Assembly (NCBI GenBank): GCA_016208305.1
Contig: JACQYI010000006.1
Location: 992,001 to 1,056,000, forward strand
Direction: 5' to 3'
Origin: Oscillatoriophycideae cyanobacterium NC_groundwater_1537_Pr4_S-0.65um_50_18
GTDB taxonomy: Bacteria; Cyanobacteriota; Cyanobacteriia; Elainellales; Elainellaceae
Length of the DNA stretch: 64,000 bases
Position 1 is the first letter of the stretch. Every line of letters begins with the position of its first letter. The notes under the pieces are model-generated. The model worked only from the letters and a program-made list of their open reading frames with translations, had not been told where the DNA came from and made no database searches. Shown piece after piece: positions 36,351 through 45,329 of this stretch. The position numbers and the translations under genes are program-made.

Positions 36351-37176
36351 TGAGGCTTACGAATGCTGAAATTTAGGGGCTAGATCGGTTGCCACATTGG
36401 CTTTATCCAAAGCGACGCACTGCGAAACCAACCGTGCTTGGGTTTCAAGCGCAGTTGAATCTACCGATCCGCACTAAACAACATATTCAGACGGATTGCC
36501 GTGCCTACCCAGAAGTTAACCCGCAAAAGACCCTCATATCGTAACTCGATATGTCATCCCTGCATCTAAAAAAACCGCATTCAGAGAAAACGCTCCGCAG
36601 GTAGATAGTGATGTTCGGGTAATAGTTTTTCATGGAGTAGGCGAAGCTTACTCTACAAAAAACCACTCCTTTCGAGTGCTATCCACAGGCCGAGCCTTCT
36701 CCTTGACTGCGATCGCTTTGATGCTAACGAACACATGATTTACCGACTGAGGATGCGCCTAAACCTTCAGCAACCCTGCAAAGATATCAATTCAAGATAT
36801 CAATGTCAACTAGGGTTAGGTCAAATTCATAGAATTTTCATGATTTGCGGGTGACTGACGGAGAGATAAGTCGGAGAGATAAGCCCTGTATGTCCTTCAA
36901 AGACCGGAAATCAGACGCTGAGATGCTTACTCAAGGATGAAGCTCATCCAAAACTGTGGATTCCCAGGCAGCGATCGCCTTGACTCGTCACGTTCTGAGC
37001 CATTGCCTAATGATATCATTCAAAGATATTCATAAATTTAGGTTGCAAAATAGTCTTTTAGATTGTAATATCAAATTGTGATATTACAACACGGTCAACA
37101 GGTGAGGAGAAAGCAGATTAGCCTCTTGGTAAATCCTGGCTGAGGCATCTATCCACCCATCACTACGAGGTAAGCC
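36351..37176. other. 0.83-kb intergenic region with dyads and short repeats
   Basis: No gene is visible. It contains a GAGTA-type hairpin near 36635-36653, a doubled CGGAGAGATAAG (36859 and 36872), a 12-bp perfect palindrome AATGATATCATT (37009-37020) and the long dyad at 37063-37089. The last two sit upstream of the NfeD-like gene. Confidence 0.5.
37063..37089. promoter_or_regulatory. 11-bp perfect dyad upstream of the NfeD-like gene
   Basis: TTGTAATATCA (37063-37073) and TGATATTACAA (37079-37089) form a perfect dyad with a 5-bp centre, 88 bp before the start at 37177. The palindrome AATGATATCATT lies 43 bp further upstream and shares ATATCA. An operator or promoter-region stem is likely; the regulator is unknown. 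Confidence 0.5.
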
Positions 37177-37470
37177 ATGTTTTTGACATCTAAGTTCCCG
37201 AAAACCGTTCAGATGTTTTCAATCCCTGCTCTTGGCAAGGTAGACCAAACGATCGCTGCTGCTACGGGCAGAGGCAGAATTAAATTTCAGGGATCGCTAT
37301 GGGGTGCTGAGATTTGGCAATCTTCTGGCCGATCGGCAACGTCCAGAACGCTGCTGCCCAGCGAGCAAGTCTGGGTGATTGGGCGCATTGGGTTAACGCT
37401 TTTGGTGCAGCCCTATGTATCAGCCCCCTCTGAGTCTTTAGATCGATCTGAGGCGATCGCTTCCCATTAA
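37177..37470 (+). CDS. NfeD-like C-terminal domain protein
   Basis: A 97-residue protein whose core (VDQTIAAATGRGRIKFQGSLWGAEI to VWVIGRIGLTLLVQP) matches the OB-fold C-terminal domain of NfeD proteins. Free-standing versions usually accompany membrane proteases or flotillins, but no such gene is adjacent. GAGGTAAG six bases before the ATG supports the start. The last 20 residues are Ser/Glu-rich. There is no signal or membrane segment. Confidence 0.8.
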   Translation: MFLTSKFPKTVQMFSIPALGKVDQTIAAATGRGRIKFQGSLWGAEIWQSSGRSATSRTLLPSEQVWVIGRIGLTLLVQPYVSAPSESLDRSEAIASH

Positions 37471-37497
37471 CAAACTGCTGTTTCTACTCTGAAACTT

Positions 37498-37532
37498 AAG
37501 GGTTGATTTCCTTCACACATGAGGGAAATTGA
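37498..37532 (+). terminator. Imperfect hairpin after the NfeD-like gene
   Basis: AAGGGTTGATTTCC and GGAAATTGACCCTT (two mismatches) form a long imperfect stem followed by a T-containing stretch, 28 bp after the stop codon. Confidence 0.5.
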
Positions 37533-37677
37533 CCCTTCTCACTCATTTTAAACGTCAACTCAGTTTAGAAGAGGGGCACCACATTACCCTCTTGAGCAAA
37601 ACAAGTGAACAAAACAAGCCACAGATTCAAGTACGCCCCACCCTAAACTAGCGTTTGCCAAAATCGGAGTTCTTGAT

Positions 37678-38796
37678 ATGACGCTATCTCAAACGAAACC
37701 TGCCCAGATGTCTACTCAGCCCAATCGATCGCCCCAGCCCAGCTTAGACAACGAACTGTATGTTGCTAGTTTCACCCCAATTCCGTCTAATTCTGCTCTA
37801 CCCCAAACGCCTCTATTGGAGTCCTATCGCGTCCGCAAAGTTACATTTGCGGTGCTGCTCACCCTAGCCTTTTTGGCATTGGTAACCGCATTGCTGATCT
37901 CACATATTGTCACTATCTATGAGGCAGTTGAGCAGCAAAAGCTAAGGTCATCCACCCTAGCGCAGCAACAAATCCATCAGACACAGCAGATCCTGGTGAG
38001 TCAGGTAGAGTCTTTAAAAAGTAGTACGGCATATGAGGGCTGTATTGAGGAGGCCAAGAGTCTGCTAGCCTCTCGACCCCAAGGCGCAATCTATGCGCGG
38101 ACAACAACGGCTTTACGCGAGTGCCAAGCTCATCTGAGCTTACGGTGGATGAACCAGGCGCAAGAAGCCGCAGATCGAGGAGAGCTGCGCGGGGCAATTG
38201 CTTTAGCTCATCAAATAGAAGGCGACAAACAGCCTGAAGCCCAACAGAAAATTAAGGGCTGGACAGAGCAAATCATGCAGATGGCAGAGGAATCTTACAA
38301 GACTGGCCGGTTAAATAGTGCCCTAGAGATGGCTGGGGCGATTCGTCGCAGCAACCCGCTGTATGCGTTTAGTCAATCTAAAATCGAAAGTTGGAACCGT
38401 GAGTGGACAGCCAACACATCCAATTGGCAAGCTGCGAGTTTAGCAGTCAATGCCGACCAGCTAGAGACAGCACGCCTCTATGTACAGCAGATTACAGATC
38501 ATCCCTACTGGCAGTCTTTAGCACAAGAGACTAAGACAAACATCGAGCAACGCCAAACAAGATATGAGCAAATTTATCAGGAGGCTCAGAGCAAACTAGC
38601 TCTGAATCAGTATAACCAGGCGATCGCGCTGGGTACTCAGCTGCCCAACACCATACCTTGGGTAACCCTCAAGCAAAGCCTCACAAAGCGTGCAGAGTCA
38701 GCCTGTCGTGGGGTGGCAATGCAAGCAGTTTTTCTAACTTGGAGTGCAGGCGTTGTTAGTGGCTGGCTGCTCTATAGCCAAGGGCGAAGAGCTTAA
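37678..38796 (+). CDS. Coiled-coil protein with membrane helix, unknown function
   Basis: A 372-residue protein. The first 50 residues are Pro/Gln/Ser-rich. A membrane helix lies at about 58-80, then a Gln-rich coiled coil (about 83-112). The bulk (about 115-340) is helical with repeats reminiscent of TPR-like packing (SYKTGRLNSALEMAGAIR, EAQSKLALNQYNQAIALGTQLP). A weak hydrophobic segment ends the chain. It resembles conserved cyanobacterial proteins of unknown role. It converges with mntB, leaving 18 bp. Confidence 0.72.
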   Translation: MTLSQTKPAQMSTQPNRSPQPSLDNELYVASFTPIPSNSALPQTPLLESYRVRKVTFAVLLTLAFLALVTALLISHIVTIYEAVEQQKLRSSTLAQQQIHQTQQILVSQVESLKSSTAYEGCIEEAKSLLASRPQGAIYARTTTALRECQAHLSLRWMNQAQEAADRGELRGAIALAHQIEGDKQPEAQQKIKGWTEQIMQMAEESYKTGRLNSALEMAGAIRRSNPLYAFSQSKIESWNREWTANTSNWQAASLAVNADQLETARLYVQQITDHPYWQSLAQETKTNIEQRQTRYEQIYQEAQSKLALNQYNQAIALGTQLPNTIPWVTLKQSLTKRAESACRGVAMQAVFLTWSAGVVSGWLLYSQGRRA

Positions 38797-38814
38797 TCTC
38801 AAGCCATTCAGTCA

Positions 38815-39678
38815 TCACGATTCAGTCGATTGTTCTCTCGATCGGGATAACAAGCCATGCTTAGGAGCAAAAATCATCGCCAACACAAACACTAGCGTTT
38901 GCAGTACGACAATACAGCCTCCTGTTGAGCCATCAATGTGATAGCTAATGTAGGTACCCACCACGCTCGAAAACACACCAGAGGCGATCGCAATCCAGGT
39001 GATATGGTCAAAGCGATCGCTCAACAAATAGCCTACAGCTCCGGGCGTAATCAGCATTGCAACCACTAAGATAATGCCGACCGTTTGCAAAGCCGCAACA
39101 ATAGTTAAGGACAGTAAGGTTAAGAAAGTGTAGTAGAGCGCTGTTACATTGAGTCCGATCGAGCGGGCATGAGTGGGATCAAAGCAGAACAGCAATAAAT
39201 CTTTTCTGAGAACCAGGATAGTTACTAGCGTGATTACGCTCACGATAGCAGTTTGAATAATGTCGCGATCGGGAATTCCTAGCACGTTACCGAACAAAAT
39301 ATGCTGCAAATCGATATTGCTAGGGCTTTTAGAAACCAGGACTAAGCCGAGGGCAAAGAACCCAGTAAACACCAGTCCGATGACCGTATCTTCCTTGATA
39401 CGCGTCTTAGATTTGATAAATCCGATCGCCAAAACAGAACTCAATCCAAACACAAAGGCACCAATGGCAAACGGAATATTGAGAATGTACGCAAGCACAA
39501 CTCCAGGCATAACCGCATGGGAAACGGCATCGCCCATTAATGCCCAACCCTTGAGCGTCATATAACAAGACAAAACGGCGCAAACCAAACCCACCATAGC
39601 GCTGACAATCACCGCTTTTACCATAAACTCATACTGCAACGGAGCCACAAACCATTGCCAGACTGACTGCATATCCAT
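38815..39678 (-). CDS. mntB: Manganese/zinc ABC transporter permease
   Basis: A 287-residue permease of the ABC-3 (ZnuB/MntB) family with about eight hydrophobic helices. The conserved LKGWALMGDAVSHAVMPGVVLAYIL segment (about 43-67), the interface with the ATPase, is present. It is the third gene of mntC-mntA-mntB, the high-affinity Mn uptake system first defined in Synechocystis. The 162-bp gap from mntA is larger than usual but holds no gene. Zn specificity cannot be excluded. Confidence 0.92.
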   Translation of the reverse strand: MDMQSVWQWFVAPLQYEFMVKAVIVSAMVGLVCAVLSCYMTLKGWALMGDAVSHAVMPGVVLAYILNIPFAIGAFVFGLSSVLAIGFIKSKTRIKEDTVIGLVFTGFFALGLVLVSKSPSNIDLQHILFGNVLGIPDRDIIQTAIVSVITLVTILVLRKDLLLFCFDPTHARSIGLNVTALYYTFLTLLSLTIVAALQTVGIILVVAMLITPGAVGYLLSDRFDHITWIAIASGVFSSVVGTYISYHIDGSTGGCIVVLQTLVFVLAMIFAPKHGLLSRSREQSTES

Positions 39679-39840
39679 AATTTTGATTGCCTATATTAGG
39701 TTGCTTATTCTTGAACTATCTCTCGACTAATCCAGCGATGGAATTTTTTGGGTAAGGTGCGCGTGCTACCCCCAAAAATATTCAATCCCTGCACTTTCCC
39801 GTATTGCTCGATTACCCCTATTGCTCGGTTAACCGATCGC

Positions 39841-40587
39841 CTAATGCTGTTTTTTGACTTGATGCGGCATCACGCCACCGAAAGTGCGGGTGAGATTTTC
39901 TTCTGTAAATACGTCTGCCGTAGAGCCGTAGGCCAAAATCGTTTTGTTGACTAATACCACCTGATCACAAAAGGTTTCGATAGACGAGAGATCGTGGGTC
40001 GAAATCAAAATCGTGTGCCCCTGCTCGCGCAGTTCCATGAGCAAATCGATCATTGCCTTTTCAGTTTTTACATCGACCCCTGTAAACGGCTCATCAAGCA
40101 ACAAAATGCTGCCCTGCTGAGCCAGTGCCCGCGCCAAAAATGCTCGCTTTTTCTGTCCCCCTGAAAGCTCACCAATTTGCCGATCTTTAAACTCGCTCAT
40201 TTGAACGCGTGCTAAGCTTTCGGCCACAATGCGGCGATCGATCGCACGAGGAATTCTCATCAGATTCAGATATCCGTAGCGTCCCATCATCACGACATCC
40301 GACACGCTAACCGGAAAGTTCCAATCGACTTCTTCTGACTGGGGCACATAGGCGATCAGGCTTTGCTTTTGCACCCGTCGCACAGGCAATCCGTTTACCA
40401 ATATGCGCCCCGATTGCGGCGTGATAAACCCCATGATTGCCTTAAACAAAGTGGACTTGCCGCTGCCATTCATGCCCACTAAGCCGTTAATAGAGCCAGG
40501 CGAAAGCTGTACGGTTGCATTGTGCAACGCAATCTTGCCATTGTAGGCAACCGTGAGATTTTCAACATCAATACTGACCGATTTCAT
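39841..40587 (-). CDS. mntA: Manganese/zinc ABC transporter ATP-binding protein
   Basis: A 248-residue ATPase with Walker A GMNGSGKS (about 38-45), signature LSGGQKKR (about 140) and Walker B ILLLDEP (about 160). The family is ZnuC/MntA. It drives metal import with the permease downstream and the binding lipoprotein upstream; the gap to mntC is 37 bp. Assignment to manganese rests on gene order and the binding-protein type. Confidence 0.93.
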   Translation of the reverse strand: MKSVSIDVENLTVAYNGKIALHNATVQLSPGSINGLVGMNGSGKSTLFKAIMGFITPQSGRILVNGLPVRRVQKQSLIAYVPQSEEVDWNFPVSVSDVVMMGRYGYLNLMRIPRAIDRRIVAESLARVQMSEFKDRQIGELSGGQKKRAFLARALAQQGSILLLDEPFTGVDVKTEKAMIDLLMELREQGHTILISTHDLSSIETFCDQVVLVNKTILAYGSTADVFTEENLTRTFGGVMPHQVKKQH

Positions 40588-40624
40588 AATTTCTCTCTTT
40601 ATTTTGATCGCTCTTTAATTCTGA

Positions 40625-41578
40625 TCAAGGCTTGTCCTGTAGCCCATTCACCAGCGTAGTCACGTTGTACTCCAATAGCTTGAGATAGGTGGGTGCGACA
40701 CCATTTGCATCGGACAGAGAGTCTACATAAAAGACTCCGCCGTACTTGGCATTGGTTTCATTGGCAACCTGTTTCTGAGCATTGTCATTCACGGTGCTTT
40801 CGCAAAACACCGCCGGAACCTGATTGGCTTTTACCTCATCCACCACTCGACTAATTTGTTGCGGCGTGCCTTCTTGGTCAGAGTTGACTGCCCAGAGATA
40901 AAGCTCTTTCATGCCATAATCGCGGGTCAGATACGAAAAAGCACCTTCACAAGTGACCATATAGCGTTGGTTCTCTGGCAGCACAGCGAGATCTTTCTTT
41001 AACGTTTGGTCGATCGCTCGAATTTGTTCGCTGTAGGCCAAAGCATTGGCATTGTAGGCGGCAGTATTTGCCGGATCAAGTTCGACTAAGGCTTTACGAA
41101 TGTTCTCCACATAGATCAGCGCATTTTGAGGCGACATCCAGGCGTGAGGGTTGGGCTTGCTCTGATACGCGCCTTCGGCAATGGGCATGGGCTGAATGCC
41201 GACCGTTAACGTAACGTGAGGGACGTTTTGAGCACTGCCATAAAATCGGTCAGCCCATCGCTCTAGCCCTAATCCATTATCGAGGATTAAATCTACACTT
41301 TGCACTTTCACCAAGTCGCTAGGGGTCGGCTCGTAGTCGTGAATTTCTGCCCCTGGCTTGGTCAAAGACTCTACGATCGCTTTATCGCCCGCCACATTTT
41401 GCGCCATATCGGCCAGCACCGTAAATGTCGTCAAAATCACCTTTTTTCCAGGCTGAGCTGAATTTTCAACGGGCTGGGGGGCACATCCGCTTAACCAGAG
41501 TCCGAGCAGCAGTCCAGAAAAACCGATGCGAAAACCGTTCGGGATGGGAAGCCAGCGTTGGCTAGGGGGGTACTTCAT
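40625..41578 (-). CDS. mntC: Manganese/zinc-binding lipoprotein of the ABC importer
   Basis: A 317-residue cluster A-I substrate-binding protein. The N-terminus has a signal with lipobox LWLSGC (Cys about 32). Metal ligands typical of MntC/ZnuA are visible: His in GAEIHDYEPTPSD (about 79), His in PHAWMSP (about 143), Glu in MVTCEGAFSYL (about 209) and Asp in YVDSLSD near the end. It lacks the long His-rich loop of many zinc-binding ZnuA proteins, which favours manganese. First gene of mntCAB; a 21-bp dyad lies 17 bp before its start. Confidence 0.92.
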   Translation of the reverse strand: MKYPPSQRWLPIPNGFRIGFSGLLLGLWLSGCAPQPVENSAQPGKKVILTTFTVLADMAQNVAGDKAIVESLTKPGAEIHDYEPTPSDLVKVQSVDLILDNGLGLERWADRFYGSAQNVPHVTLTVGIQPMPIAEGAYQSKPNPHAWMSPQNALIYVENIRKALVELDPANTAAYNANALAYSEQIRAIDQTLKKDLAVLPENQRYMVTCEGAFSYLTRDYGMKELYLWAVNSDQEGTPQQISRVVDEVKANQVPAVFCESTVNDNAQKQVANETNAKYGGVFYVDSLSDANGVAPTYLKLLEYNVTTLVNGLQDKP

Positions 41579-41595
41579 ACGTTATTTTTTACTGC

Positions 41596-41660
41596 TTTTC
41601 ATAATCTTTTCATTTTCCAGGTATAGCATGATGCAGCAAAAAATGAAGAGATTATGAAAA
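41596..41660 (-). promoter_or_regulatory. 21-bp near-perfect dyad upstream of mntC
   Basis: The 21 bases at 41596-41616 are mirrored at 41640-41660 with one mismatch, around a 23-bp centre. Each arm holds two TTTCAT-type hexamers 11 bp apart, i.e. one DNA turn. That spacing is what OmpR/PhoB-type regulators, the family of the cyanobacterial Mn regulator ManR, normally bind. It could instead act as an RNA stem in the leader. The position is 17 bp before the mntC ATG. Confidence 0.55.
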
Positions 41661-41845
41661 TTGTTCATAGACTCTGATCCTATTTGCAGGACTAAGCTAA
41701 TTGCTGAGCCTGATTGCCTATTCAGCCTCTCGTCAAACTGGCTAGCGCTTTGCATTGTAGAAGAAAGGAAAGCTTTGTCCCTCTTTCCCATTAGGTAAAG
41801 TTCAGCCTCACGACAAATCTGGGTAGAGAGAGCGAATTTAATAAA

Positions 41846-41940
41846 ATCTCCTTTTTTCTAGCGCAGCGGCGCGATCGCACAGAGATTGAGGGGGATCTGA
41901 AACGTTTCGCTACCCATAGTTGAACTTTCAACCATCCTCT
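41846..41940. mobile_element. Half copy of the MITE at 30440
   Basis: The sequence ending ACTTTCAACCATCCTCT at 41940 is, on the opposite strand, a close copy of the left half of the element at 30440-30540, including TTCAACTATGGGTAGCGAAA, CAGATCCCCCT and GCCGCTGCGCTAGAAAAAAGG. It stops near 41846 without a second terminal repeat. It lies between mntC and the alcohol dehydrogenase gene, so it is a remnant that cannot move by itself. Confidence 0.82.
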
Positions 41941-42082
41941 TAGAAATCTGCCTTAATCCGGTAGGCACCTCCTTTCCAGCAGTGACTTAAGAACTGAGAT
42001 TTTTGAATTTCAACGAAATTTTGTCTACACTCATTCCTATTGGGAAAGAAACCGCTATAACCGAGGACATTGGTAAGTATCT

Positions 42083-43237
42083 ATGGACAACTTTGTTTTT
42101 CAGAACACCGTCAAAATTCTGTTTGGCAAAGGTCAGATTGCTAATATTGCTCAGGAGATTCCTTCTGACGCCAAAATCCTCATCACCTATGGCGGAGGCA
42201 GCATCAAAGCCAACGGGGTTTATGACCAAGTGAAGCAGGCTTTGGCCGGACGAGCTGTGCATGAATTTGGCGGTATTGAACCCAACCCTCAACTCGAAAC
42301 CTTGATGCGTGCCGTTGAGATGATTCGCGCCGAGGGCATTAATTTCTTGCTGGCCGTTGGGGGCGGTTCGGTTCTAGATGGCACCAAGTTTATTGCAGCC
42401 GCCGTCGATTTTGAGGGTGACCCTTGGGATATTTTGGCTAAGCAGGCTCCTGTGCATAGCGCCCTGCCCATCGGAGCGATCATGACGCTGCCAGCGACAG
42501 GTTCCGAGATGAATGCCTTTTTTGTGATAACAAAAGCCGCAACCCAGGAAAAGCTAGGGGGAATGTGTGCGTTCACCTACCCTCAGTTTTCAGTTCTCGA
42601 TCCGACTACGACTTTCTCACTGCCCGATCGCCAAATTGGGAATGGTATTGTTGATGCATTTACCCACACGGTCGAACAGTATCTAACCTATCCGGTGAAT
42701 GCGCCGCTCCAAGACCGAATGGCGGAATCCATTCTGCAAACGCTGATTGAGGAAGGGCCTAAAACCTTGGCTCATCCCTCAGACTACGACGCTCGGGCGA
42801 ATGTCGTTTGGTGTGCGACGATGGCGCTGAATGGGCTGATTGGTGTGGGCGTGCCGCAAGATTGGTCAACCCACATGGTCGGGCATGAGCTAACGGCGCT
42901 GTATGGGTTGGATCACGCCCAGTCTTTGGCTGTGGTACTGCCCAGCATCCTGTCGTTAAAGCGAGATGTCAAGCGCGAAAAGCTGTTGCAGTATGCAGCA
43001 AGAGTTTGGGGCGTGACTCAGGGCAGCGAAGAAGAGCGGATTCAGGCGGCGATCGACAAAACGCGATCGTTCTTTGAATCGGTGGGTGTGCCGACCCATC
43101 TGTCAGATTACAAGGTAGGTGAAGAGGCGGTTTCTTCTGTGCCGCAGCACATGAGCGATCGGGGCGAAGTCAAACTGGGCGAACAGGGTGACATTGACCT
43201 AGACGCAGTTGGCAAAGTCCTAGCTCTGAGCCTATAG
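42083..43237 (+). CDS. Iron-containing alcohol dehydrogenase (YqhD-like)
   Basis: A 384-residue group III alcohol dehydrogenase. The cofactor motif is GGGSVLDGTKFIA (about 93-105), in the NADP-type YqhD/BdhA form. Metal ligands are visible: Asp and His in NGIVDAFTHTVEQYL (about 188-202) and His in MVGHELTALYGLDHAQSL (about 268-285). It reduces aldehydes such as butanal or methylglyoxal-type toxic aldehydes using NADPH. No obvious ribosome site; the ATG fits the family start MDNFVFQNTVKI. Confidence 0.92.
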   Translation: MDNFVFQNTVKILFGKGQIANIAQEIPSDAKILITYGGGSIKANGVYDQVKQALAGRAVHEFGGIEPNPQLETLMRAVEMIRAEGINFLLAVGGGSVLDGTKFIAAAVDFEGDPWDILAKQAPVHSALPIGAIMTLPATGSEMNAFFVITKAATQEKLGGMCAFTYPQFSVLDPTTTFSLPDRQIGNGIVDAFTHTVEQYLTYPVNAPLQDRMAESILQTLIEEGPKTLAHPSDYDARANVVWCATMALNGLIGVGVPQDWSTHMVGHELTALYGLDHAQSLAVVLPSILSLKRDVKREKLLQYAARVWGVTQGSEEERIQAAIDKTRSFFESVGVPTHLSDYKVGEEAVSSVPQHMSDRGEVKLGEQGDIDLDAVGKVLALSL

Positions 43238-43248
43238 AGCGCAAACGG

Positions 43249-43281
43249 TTTTGTGGGCTGCGCATAGCGCAGCCCACAAAA
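43249..43281. terminator. 15-bp stem bidirectional terminator
   Basis: TTTTGTGGGCTGCGC (43249-43263) pairs perfectly with GCGCAGCCCACAAAA (43267-43281) around ATA. It lies between convergent genes ending at 43237 (plus) and 43302 (minus), with A and T runs built into the stem base. Confidence 0.85.
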
Positions 43282-43301
43282 TCAACTTTTTAGAGAATGC
43301 G

Positions 43302-45071
43302 CTACTTGGATTGCTTTACCTGCGATTCCAAAATCGCTCCGTAGAGCGGACTCGATCGCATCAACTCCTCATGGGTGCCTTGAGCCACTAAGCGACCTTT
43401 GTCTACTAAAAGAATCCGATCGGCATTCTGAACGGTACTAATGCGCTGAGCCACCACAAAAGTGGTACAGGCTTTTTGGTGCATTAAGCCATCTAGAGCT
43501 GCCTGAATTTGGACAGCAGTTTGAGCATCAACGGCAGAAGTACTGTCATCCAGAATCAAAATGCTGTAGTCGGTGAGTAACGTGCGGGCGATCGCAATCC
43601 GCTGCTTTTGCCCACCCGACAGCCCAACACCCCGCTCACCGACCAGTGTCTCGTAGCCCTCAGGCAAACCGATAATAAAGTCATGCATTTGCGCTGCCTT
43701 TGCCGCCTCAATCACTTGATCGAGCGTCGCGTTGGGCTTGGCATAGGCGATATTTTCCCGCAGGGTACCAGAGAACAGCGTCGTTTCTTGAAATACAATG
43801 CCGATGCGCGATCGCAAGCTGGCTAGCGTGAAATCTCGTACATCTCGCCCATCAATGCGAACAGCGCCTGCCGTGACATCATAAAACCGAGGAATCAGGT
43901 TCATGATGCTGCTTTTCCCAGAGGCCGTCATGCCCAACACGGCAATTAACTCTCGTGGCTTCGTTTCAAACGACACGCCTGAGATCGTTTCTGTCTGGGC
44001 ACCCGGATAGCGAAAAGAAACATTCTCAAAGGTGATTCTGCCCACACAAGCTTGAAAGGGAACGGCATTGGAGCGATCGCGGATTTCAATTTCGGCATCG
44101 ACTACCTCATAGACCCGCTCGGCAGAGGCCGCCGCTTGGGCGATCGCAGGAGCCGCAAACCCAATTAGCAAGACAGGCTGGAGAATCAACAGCAGGTAGG
44201 AGTTAAACGCGACCAGTTCACCAACTGAGAATCTATTGCCAATTACTTCACTGCCCCCATAGCCAAATACGGCCAGCGTTACCAAATTACTCAGCAAAAA
44301 GATAAAAGGAAAGGTGCTCCGGATGGCGCGAATAGTTTTCATATTCGCCGCTACGAGGGTATCATTCATAGCGGTATAGCGTCTTGCTTCAGCCGACTCG
44401 CGCACAAAGGCTTTAACCACTCGAATACCGATCAGATTCTCTTGCAAGACAGCATTTAGATCGCTAAGCTGCTCTTGTACCCGACGAAACAGTTCACCAT
44501 TTTGGGTAAAGAATCGTGCCAATAGCCATCCATTCATCGGAATCACAGTCAGTGTGATTAGCGCAAGCTGCCAATTCATAATCAGGAGAACGATCGCAAT
44601 ACTGATCAGAGTGACGATCGCACTAATGACCTGAATCAAATTTGTACCCACAAAGGTGCGAATCTGCTCAATATCGCTAGTGACGCGAGTGAGGAGCTGT
44701 GAGGTCTGAGCCTGATCGTGATAGCTAAAGCTGAGGTTTTGAATTTTGCTAAAAATCCGGTTGCGCAGATCGTACGCCACACCCTGCGAAGCGGCCTCTG
44801 CCCAGAAGCTTTGCCCAAAGTTAAATAACCCACGGGCGATCGCTGCTATGACCATTGCCCCGGCGCTGTACAAAACAATGTCCAAATCCTGCTTGGCAAT
44901 GCCTTGGTCAATGCCCCAGCGAAAGAGCTGCGGGGTAACGGCATTGGCAATCGTTAGCAAAAGCAAGCTTAGCAACGCACCCAGAGAAAGCCATCGGTAG
45001 GCATTCAGGCTTGCTAGCACGCGCTGGAGCGATCGCATGGATGAGTCTTGGGGTTCAGCCTGATTTACCAC
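43302..45071 (-). CDS. ABC exporter half-transporter
   Basis: A 589-residue type I exporter half-molecule: six membrane helices (about 30-310), then the ATPase with Walker A GMTASGKSS (about 380), signature LSGGQKQR (about 481) and Walker B ILILDDSTSAVD (about 500). The Walker B Glu is replaced by Asp (LDDS), as in YheH/YfiB-like subunits of heterodimers where one ATP site is degenerate. Its partner may be the half-transporter at 3905-5770, which keeps the Glu, though they are distant. Substrate unknown. Confidence 0.9.
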   Translation of the reverse strand: MVNQAEPQDSSMRSLQRVLASLNAYRWLSLGALLSLLLLTIANAVTPQLFRWGIDQGIAKQDLDIVLYSAGAMVIAAIARGLFNFGQSFWAEAASQGVAYDLRNRIFSKIQNLSFSYHDQAQTSQLLTRVTSDIEQIRTFVGTNLIQVISAIVTLISIAIVLLIMNWQLALITLTVIPMNGWLLARFFTQNGELFRRVQEQLSDLNAVLQENLIGIRVVKAFVRESAEARRYTAMNDTLVAANMKTIRAIRSTFPFIFLLSNLVTLAVFGYGGSEVIGNRFSVGELVAFNSYLLLILQPVLLIGFAAPAIAQAAASAERVYEVVDAEIEIRDRSNAVPFQACVGRITFENVSFRYPGAQTETISGVSFETKPRELIAVLGMTASGKSSIMNLIPRFYDVTAGAVRIDGRDVRDFTLASLRSRIGIVFQETTLFSGTLRENIAYAKPNATLDQVIEAAKAAQMHDFIIGLPEGYETLVGERGVGLSGGQKQRIAIARTLLTDYSILILDDSTSAVDAQTAVQIQAALDGLMHQKACTTFVVAQRISTVQNADRILLVDKGRLVAQGTHEELMRSSPLYGAILESQVKQSK

Positions 45072-45329
45072 AATTCAGCCCTTTGTTTTTGGAAAGTTGC
45101 CCTTAAATAAGCCTATCTTTAGAGCAGTATATCGGGAACTGATGAGGGGTGCAGATGAATGGATACGCGATCGCGCATTGAGGATAGTAGAAATTTATTG
45201 GCTTCAAGGTTGAGAAGTTTATTACAAGATGAAAGATATGATTAAATCTAATGGAGCATTTTTAGATCAAACGAACGTGAAATTTTCTAGAAGTGTTTGG
45301 GAAAGTTTTTTGGCTCTAGGAGTCGTTCA

